Below, piece after piece: positions 58,465-64,000 of a DNA stretch of 64,000 nt. Numbering within the stretch: position 1 is the stretch's first letter; each line of letters begins with the position of its first letter. A program made the translations under genes and the position numbers. Source of the DNA: Agapanthus africanus (Eukaryota > Streptophyta > Magnoliopsida > Asparagales > Amaryllidaceae); NCBI GenBank assembly GCA_030015575.1, contig JASDDO010000006.1:324246361-324310360 (forward strand). The letters run 5' to 3'. Under the pieces are notes generated by a model. That model was not told where the DNA came from. It made no database searches and worked only from the letters and a program-made list of their open reading frames with translations.

Positions 58465-59262
58465 AGTTGAGACGAATCGGGAATTTTCCGCGGAGACACT
58501 GGTTTCTCTGCGAGCCGACGCGAATCAGGAGACTCTCGTCAAGGACGCTGGTTTCCCTGAGTTGAGGTGTGTGCCAAGGATTATTTGTTTCCCTGGTGTT
58601 GAAACGAATCGAGAATTTCCCACGGAGACACTGGTTTCTCTGTGAGTCGATGCGAATCAGGAGGCTCTCATCAAGGATTGTTTGTTTCCCTGAATTGAGG
58701 TATTTGCCAAGGATTATTTGTTTCTCTGGTGTTGAAACGAATCGAGAATTTCCCACGGAGGCACTGGTTGCTCTGCGAGTCGACGCGGATCAGGAGGCTC
58801 TCATCAAGGATTGTTTGTTTCCCTGAGTTGAGGCATTTGCCAAGGATTATTTGTTTTCCTGGTGTTGAAACGAATCGAGAATTTCCCACGGAGGCACTGG
58901 TTGCTCTGCGAGTCGACGCGGATCAGGAGGCTCTCATCAATGATTGTTTGTTTCCCTGAGTTGAGGCATTTGCCAAGGATTATTTGTTTTCCTGGTGTTG
59001 AAACGAATCGAGAATTTCCCACGGAGACACTGGTTTCTCTGCGAGTCGATGCGAATCAGGAGGCTCTCGTCAAGAATTGTTTGTTTCCCTGAGTTGAGGC
59101 ATTTGCCAAGAATTATTTGTTTCCCTGGTGTTGAAACGAATCAAGAATTTGCCATGGAGACACTGGTTTCTCTGCGAGTCGATGCGAATCAGGAGGCTCT
59201 CGTCAAGGATTGTTTGTTTCCCTGAGTTGAGGTATTTGCCAAGGACACTGGCTTCTTCGGGG
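58465..59262 (-). repeat. 133-bp tandem array, six copies
   Basis: GAAACGAATCGAGAATTTCC (or a close variant) recurs near 58471, 58603, 58736, 58869, 59002 and 59135, period 133 bp. The copies are about 90-97% alike by eye, far more uniform than the arrays of the forward element. As 133 is not a multiple of 3, the open frames in it are chance products. Confidence 0.92.
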
Positions 59263-59339
59263 TCGGGATGAACCGTCGAGATTTGGCTTCGTTTTCTGGC
59301 GAAGCCTGTTGGGAAATTATGGTTCCCTCTTCGTTTGCG

Positions 59340-60840
59340 CCCTTGGATTGTATACAGGGATCGATGTGATCTCAACTGTAGGGCCAAAGTTTTATCATCA
59401 TTTTTTTTGTTTTATTTCCGCAATGCTCTATCATTCCAGCTTTTATATCGCGAAGGTCGCGATTGCCCAATCATTTCGGCTATTTTTCGCGGTGCCCAAT
59501 CATTTCGGCTGTTTATTTTATTTTTACTCGCTGTTTTTTATTGCGAGTTGCCCAATCGTTTCGGCTATTTCATGTGCATACATTTTTACTTGCTGCTTTT
59601 TTATTGCAAGTTGCCCCATCATTTCGGCTATTTCGTATGCATGTGCGGCCTACTGGCTTTTTTTTCGCCGTAAACCTGAAATTAGACATCGATTTCGGCA
59701 TCAGCACCGCTAAAACTGGGATATTGGCAGGAGCTAATCATCATCTGCCTCTGTCGATGTCGAACAAAGGTGGCTTAGCGACCAGGGTTAGGGTCCTGTC
59801 GACTAAGGCTTTTGACTTCACGAGCCGTAAGGGTCTTACAAAGGTATTTCTCTCTACAAGTCGTGAGGATCCTGTAGGTGTATTTTCTCCTTAGGAATCA
59901 TGAGGATTCCTAAGTGTTTGTTCCTCTGTAAGTCGTAAGGATCCTACAGGAGGGTTTTCTCCTCATAAATTGAGAGGATTTACAAGGGTTGTTCACCATG
60001 CGAACATATCTCCGGTCACGGATGGGACTTGATTAGGGAAATGTTTATTTGCGCCCGTGGATTGTATACAAGGGCCAGTATTGAGCCACTTGTAGGGCAA
60101 TATTGGAAGTTGTGGGGGTTGCTTAAGCATAGGTTTAGGTCTCTGTAACTTAAGACTTTCAAATCTTATGAGCCGTGAGGATCTCATAAGAGAGTTCTCC
60201 CTACGAGTCGTGAGGATCTCGTAAGTGTACTTTCTCCTTAGGAATCATGGGGATCCCTAAGTGTGTTGCTCCCTTTTGAGTCGTAAGGATCTCACACGGG
60301 TGGTTTCTCCTTACAAGATCGAGAGGATCTTGTAAGTGTTCTTTAACGAGGTTGCGCCCTTTCGGGTTTTCACACTCGCCGGTAGTCCTGCTGTTTTTAC
60401 TCACGGAGCTCTTTCCGGTTTTCATTCGTGCCCATTTTGCTTATGAACATACCGTTTTTTTTTATTCTTTTTATTTTCTTCTCTCTTTTTTTTTACGAGG
60501 CCGTGCCCTTTCGGGTTTTCATGAACACTCGCCGGTAGCCCTGCTGTTTTTACTCACGGAGCCCTTTCGGGTTTTCGTCCGTGCCCATTTTGCTTATGGA
60601 CATACCGTTTTTATTTATTATATTTTTCTTCTTTTTTTTATCTCGTCAGCTTACGGATGCTGCGGTATTAGTTTAAAGACGTTTCGGTCCTTTGTTAGTT
60701 TAAGGACATTTCGGTCCGCCATTAGTTTAAAGACGTTTCGGTCCGTCCAGGAAACGGCTGGCTACTGCTTATAGAGTTTGAGCTTAGGAAGATAGCGAGC
60801 GGACATAGTCGTCGTCATCTATCATTGACCTAGGCTGTGG
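59340..60840 (-). repeat. Mixed repeats of the Tat 3' region
   Basis: TGCCCAATCATTTCGGCTAT is repeated about five times at 59465-59640 (relatives at 36050-36200). GAGCCGTAAGGGTC-type units lie at 59815-59985 and 60160-60335. Two copies of a unit with GCCCTTTCGGGTTTTCA lie at 60355-60475 and 60505-60610 (relatives at 35060-35300), and GACGTTTCGGTCC units at 60670-60750. The order from integrase outward is the same as in the forward Tat element. Confidence 0.75.
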
Positions 60841-60844
60841 CTCA

Positions 60845-63800
60845 TTAAGCGTAGTATTTCTTTAGGAATCTACCGTTTATCGGCCTGAAAGGCCTTTCAC
60901 CGTGCATATCCATGAGTAGATAGGCTCCACCCTGGTAGACTTTGTCTATGATGTATGGGCCTTCATAGTTTGGCTCAAATTTTCCCCGCTTGGCGCGATT
61001 GGGGATCATAGGCCTTTTGACCACTAGCACAAGTTCGCCTTGGCGGAATGTCCTCGGTCGGGTTAATCTTTCATATGAGCGCGTCATCTTTGCTTTATAA
61101 GCTTCCAGATTTTGTTGCGCTATGAGCCGGGTTTCATCAAGGGCATCAAGCTCCTCAAGCCGAAGGTGAGCATTTTCTTCGTCCGTCAGTTCGTAGTGGA
61201 CTGCCACTCGTAGAGAGGGTAACTCTACCTCGAGGGGGAGTACTGCTTCCGTCCCAAATACCAACGCGTACGGCGTTGTGTTCGTGGCCGTCTTGAACGT
61301 AGTTCGATACGCCCAAAGAGCCTCTTGCAGTCTCTCGTGCCAGTCTTTCTTATTTCGGGACACCGTCTTTTTCATGATTTTCGTCAGGGTCTTGTTGAAG
61401 GCCTCGGCTAGACCATTAGCTCGCGGATTATAAACCGAGGAATATCTCCAGTCTATGTTATGCTGTTGTGCGAAGCGACTGATCTTGTGGCTTCTGTAGG
61501 CTGGCCCGTTATCGGAGATGATCCGTCGCGGAGTTCCAAACCGATATATGACGTGCGTCTTGAAGAAATGGAGGATATTCTCCGTCTTCACTTCCCTCAA
61601 CGGTACTGCTTCTGCCCATTTTGAGAAGTAGTCGGTCGTCGCCAGGAAGAAACGATGTCCCCTGGACGATACTGGTTCGATAGGGCCGACTATGTCAGTT
61701 CCCCACATTTCGAATGGCCAGCTAGCCACCGTTGGATGGAGTGGATTTAGATGTTGGTGGATGAAGTCCCCATGGATTTGGCATGAGTGGCATTGCTTCG
61801 CATATTCGAGGCAATCCTGAATCATCGTGGGCCAGTAGTATCCCATCCGTTTGATCTTCAACTTTATCTTCGGGCCCGCTTGGTGAGAACTACAGATTCC
61901 GTCATGAACTTCCTGAACGACTCTTTCTGCTTTTTTAGGTCCTAAGCATCTCAGCCACAGAGAATCGAATGACCTCTTGTATAGAGTATCATTGACGAAG
62001 GCGAAAGACAGAGCTCGTTTCATGAGCTGATGTCTTGTGGACGCTTCTTCAGGTATTCGGTGGGACTTAAAGTAGTCTATGAAGACTTCCCTCCAATCTT
62101 CAGCCTTTTCCCGATCTTTTATTTGCAAGGTCGTCTGTTCAGTCGCCCCCTTCTCTTCGGATGATTCCGGAGATATTTCTGTTGGGGCAAGCACCCGACG
62201 GCTTTGTACCACGATTCTAACGTCATCGAGGTTCTCGTCAGCCAGTTCTTTAGCAAGTTTGGCCAACGCGTCTGCTTTGCTGTTTTCCGCGTGCGGTATG
62301 CTTTCCAAAGTATAGAAGGGAATTTGGGTCAACAGTTGTTGCACCTTTTCGCCGTACTTCACCAACTCTGGCTTGCACGTTTGATAGTCATCGTTTACTT
62401 GACTAACGACTAATTGGAAGTCTCCATATATGAGGAGGTTTTCAATTCCCATGTCAATGGCGATCTCGAGGCCTGCTATCAAAGCTTCATATTCGGCTTC
62501 ATTGTTTGTCCTCAGCTCTGTTAGGGAGAAAGCAAAACGTATTATCCCTCCCTGTGGAGTTACAAAGATGAGTCCTACCCCCGATTTGATTATAGGGGTA
62601 CTTTGTTTGCGCTTCTTTACGGAAGATACTCCATCGAAATAAAGCTCCCATGGGGTATCACCACCGTCAATCGCATCAAACGCATGTTCGTCTGGAAGAT
62701 CGCAATTTAGAGGAGAATTGGCGGCGATCGGATGCTCAGCGAGGAAATCGGCGATGACCTGGCCTTTTACTGCCTTGAGAGGCTGATAGGTTATCGAGAA
62801 CTCCATCAAGAGCAGGGCCCATTTAGCGAGTCGTCCCGTTAATATGGCATTTGACATTAAATATTTAAGAGGGTTCACCTTTGAAATGAGACGGACCTCA
62901 TGCGCCAACGCATAGTGCCTGAGCTTTGTTATCGCGAAGATCAACGCCAGGCAGTGTTTTCAATGGGGGAGTAGTTGCTTTCTGCCCCCAGTAGAACTCG
63001 ACTTAAGTAGTAGAGTGCTCTTTCTTTCCCTTGATCATTCTCTTGCGCCCATAATGCGCCTAAGGAACCTTCGAGGGCGGTTGTATAAAGAATGAGGGGT
63101 TTTCCTTTGACCGGAGCAGCCAACACCGGTGGGTTCTGCAGGTATTGCTTGATCTCGTCTAGCGCGCTTTGGCATTTTTGGTCCTAGACGAACGGGGTTC
63201 CCTTCTTCATCAGGTGGCTGTAAGGACGGCACTTGCCTGAAAGGTTTGGCTATAAATCGCCGTATATACGCGAGCTTCCCCTGGAGAGACCGCAGTTGTT
63301 TGAGAGTCCTTGGCGGGGGCATTTCCATGATCGCCTTGATCTTTGACGGATCTATTTCGATACCTCGGTGTCGGACGATGAATCCTAGGAATTTGCCTGA
63401 GGAAACCCCGAATGCACACTTGAGAGGGTTCATCTTCAATTTGTATTGTCGAAGGCGTTGAAATACGGTCTTCAGATGCTCGAGATGTTCCTCGTATGAT
63501 TTGCTTTTAACCACGAGATCGTCGATATAGCATTCGACGATTTCGTGTATAAGGTCATCGAAGATCTTTGTCATGGCCCTTTAATAGGTAGCACCGGCGT
63601 TCTTTAGACCGAAGAGCATCACCTTATAACAGAATATTCCCAAAGAAGTCCGAAAAGCGGTATGCCTCTGGTCTTCGGGGTGCATCTTTATCTGATTATA
63701 CCCTGATGAGCCGTCCATGAAGGAGAAAACCTCATGAGTGGATATATTGTCTATCATCGGTTCGGTGACTGGCACCGGGAAATCGTCCTTCGGGCAAGCT

Positions 63801-64000
63801 TTATTGAGATCCCGAAAGTCTACGCATATGCGCACTGTCCCATTTTTCTTCATCACCGGGACGATGTTGGCGATCCATTCAGGGTATTGAACTTCCTGGA
63901 TGAAGCCAGAGTCGATCAGCTTCTTGACCTCGGTGTTGATACTCATCTTAAGCTCGAGCCGCATTCTTCTTGGTGCCTGTTTGACTGGCTTGACGTCCGG
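60845..64000 (-). mobile_element. Tat pol region: RT, RNase H, second RNase H, integrase
   Basis: Reverse-strand polyprotein region; it continues past the window edge. RT: VRICVDFRDLNKACPKDDFP (63850-63790 region) and YIDDLVV near 63530. RNase H: about 63126-62800, and a second, plant-type RNase H at 62650-62240 (YFDGVSS; NNEAEYEALIAGL; NSKADALAKLA). Integrase: zinc-binding HDGICSSHQAGP and YAKQCHSCQIHG (about 61900-61780), catalytic WGTDIVGP, SDNGPAYRS and NGLAEAFNK (about 61700-61410), and a tail GKFEPNYEGPYII ending at 60845. One stretch of 699 codons (62944-60845) is open. It copies retrotransposon RNA and inserts the cDNA; it is not a host gene. Confidence 0.9.

Larger units (their letters stand above)
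24421..64000 (-). mobile_element. Reverse-strand Tekay-type Gypsy element, split by four insertions
   Basis: The pieces of one reverse-strand Tekay element can be followed through the nest. 3' LTR pieces are 24421-24966, 43793-44336 and 47160-47940. Integrase, RNase H and part of RT are at 47941-50084; the rest of RT, protease and gag are at 52310-54284. Its 5' part must lie beyond 64000. Insertions: the forward Tat element (24967-43792) and a solo LTR of its own family (44337-47159) in its 3' LTR, a solo Tat LTR (50085-52309) in RT, and a second Tat element (54285 onward) in gag. The left end of the LTR is missing at the Copia junction. Broken, with many breaks. Confidence 0.8.
54285..64000 (-). 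mobile_element. Second Tat-type Gypsy element, reverse strand, with antisense ORF
   Basis: Left edge TGTTCCTCTTCG at 54285, left flank CCACC (54280-54284); the right end is outside the window. From right to left: RT (about 63964-63000, with YIDDLVVKS), RNase H, a second plant-type RNase H (about 62650-62240, NNEAEYEALIAGL), integrase (about 61950-60850), tandem repeats (58130-60750), an antisense open frame (57318-57845), polypurine tract and the 3' LTR (54285-56689). RT, RNase H, additional RNase H, integrase is the order of the Tat lineage. It is much better preserved than its neighbours, with only about two or three breaks in the visible pol, so probably one of the younger insertions. Confidence 0.85.

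Noticed and set aside
58465-59262. Regular repeats that could suggest a CRISPR array
   Set aside because: The whole 133-bp unit is repeated without unique spacers, the DNA is plant nuclear, and there are no cas genes.
58433-59387. Many overlapping open frames with repeated phrases such as LRHLPRIICFPGVETNREF
   Set aside because: Products of the 133-bp tandem array, which changes frame with every unit; no start context or domain.
59309-60774. Hydrophobic open frames of 100-143 codons, apparently membrane proteins
   Set aside because: T-rich repeat units read in the antisense direction; relatives at 35965-36376 give similar frames on the other strand.

Overview
This is plant nuclear DNA, most likely from an angiosperm with a repeat-rich genome. 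The evidence is a plant-type six-exon gene with GT-AG introns, plant Copia and Gypsy lineages (Ale-like Copia, Tekay-like and Tat-like Gypsy), small foldback elements, and retrotransposons nested up to four deep. I cannot name the species. There are no prokaryotic features.

Left flank (1-10518): a stack of retrotransposon remains. In order these are an Athila/Tat-type LTR with its primer-site region, a Tekay-type Gypsy fragment with a 3.3 kb 3' LTR, the 3' end of a Copia element with a long LTR, and a reverse-strand Tat-type 5' LTR. The last one sits directly against the final exon of a wax ester synthase/diacylglycerol acyltransferase (WSD) paralogue, of which only 25 codons and the stop remain.

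Host gene island (10519-22974): an apparently intact WSD gene (11228-19736, + strand) reads cleanly through six exons to 504 residues. Its second intron holds a complete but decayed 5.2 kb Copia element with 142-bp LTRs and a perfect GTAAC target duplication. Intergenic DNA with several foldback MITE-like elements follows. Exon 1 of a second gene (22810-22974, signal peptide plus CG...C motif) resembles cytochrome b561/DOMON proteins. Its later exons are not in the window, so its first intron would hold more than 40 kb of retrotransposons, or the gene is broken.

Right part (22975-64000): a nest. A Copia LTR remnant abuts a reverse-strand Tekay element (24421 to beyond the window). Four insertions lie in that Tekay element: an 18.8 kb forward Tat element (24967-43792, itself carrying a solo LTR at 31146-32634), a solo Tekay LTR (44337-47159), a solo Tat LTR (50085-52309), and a second, reverse-strand Tat element (54285 to beyond 64000). 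The forward Tat element has gag and an integrase tail but no recognisable RT, so it looks non-autonomous. The reverse Tat element has RT, RNase H, a second RNase H and integrase.

Most interesting signals: (1) the Tat LTRs are strings of short perfect inverted repeats with 1-5-nt, mostly A/T-rich spacers. Several occupy corresponding positions in three LTR families, with arm changes that keep pairing. (2) Tandem palindromes with an ACGT core (G-box-like) flank the TATA box in those same three families. (3) An open antisense reading frame lies between pol and the 3' LTR of the second Tat element, with its own TATA box, a plausible 5' leader intron and a strong hairpin downstream. (4) The 3' regions of the Tat elements hold multi-scale tandem repeats with 131-133 bp and about 306 bp periods.
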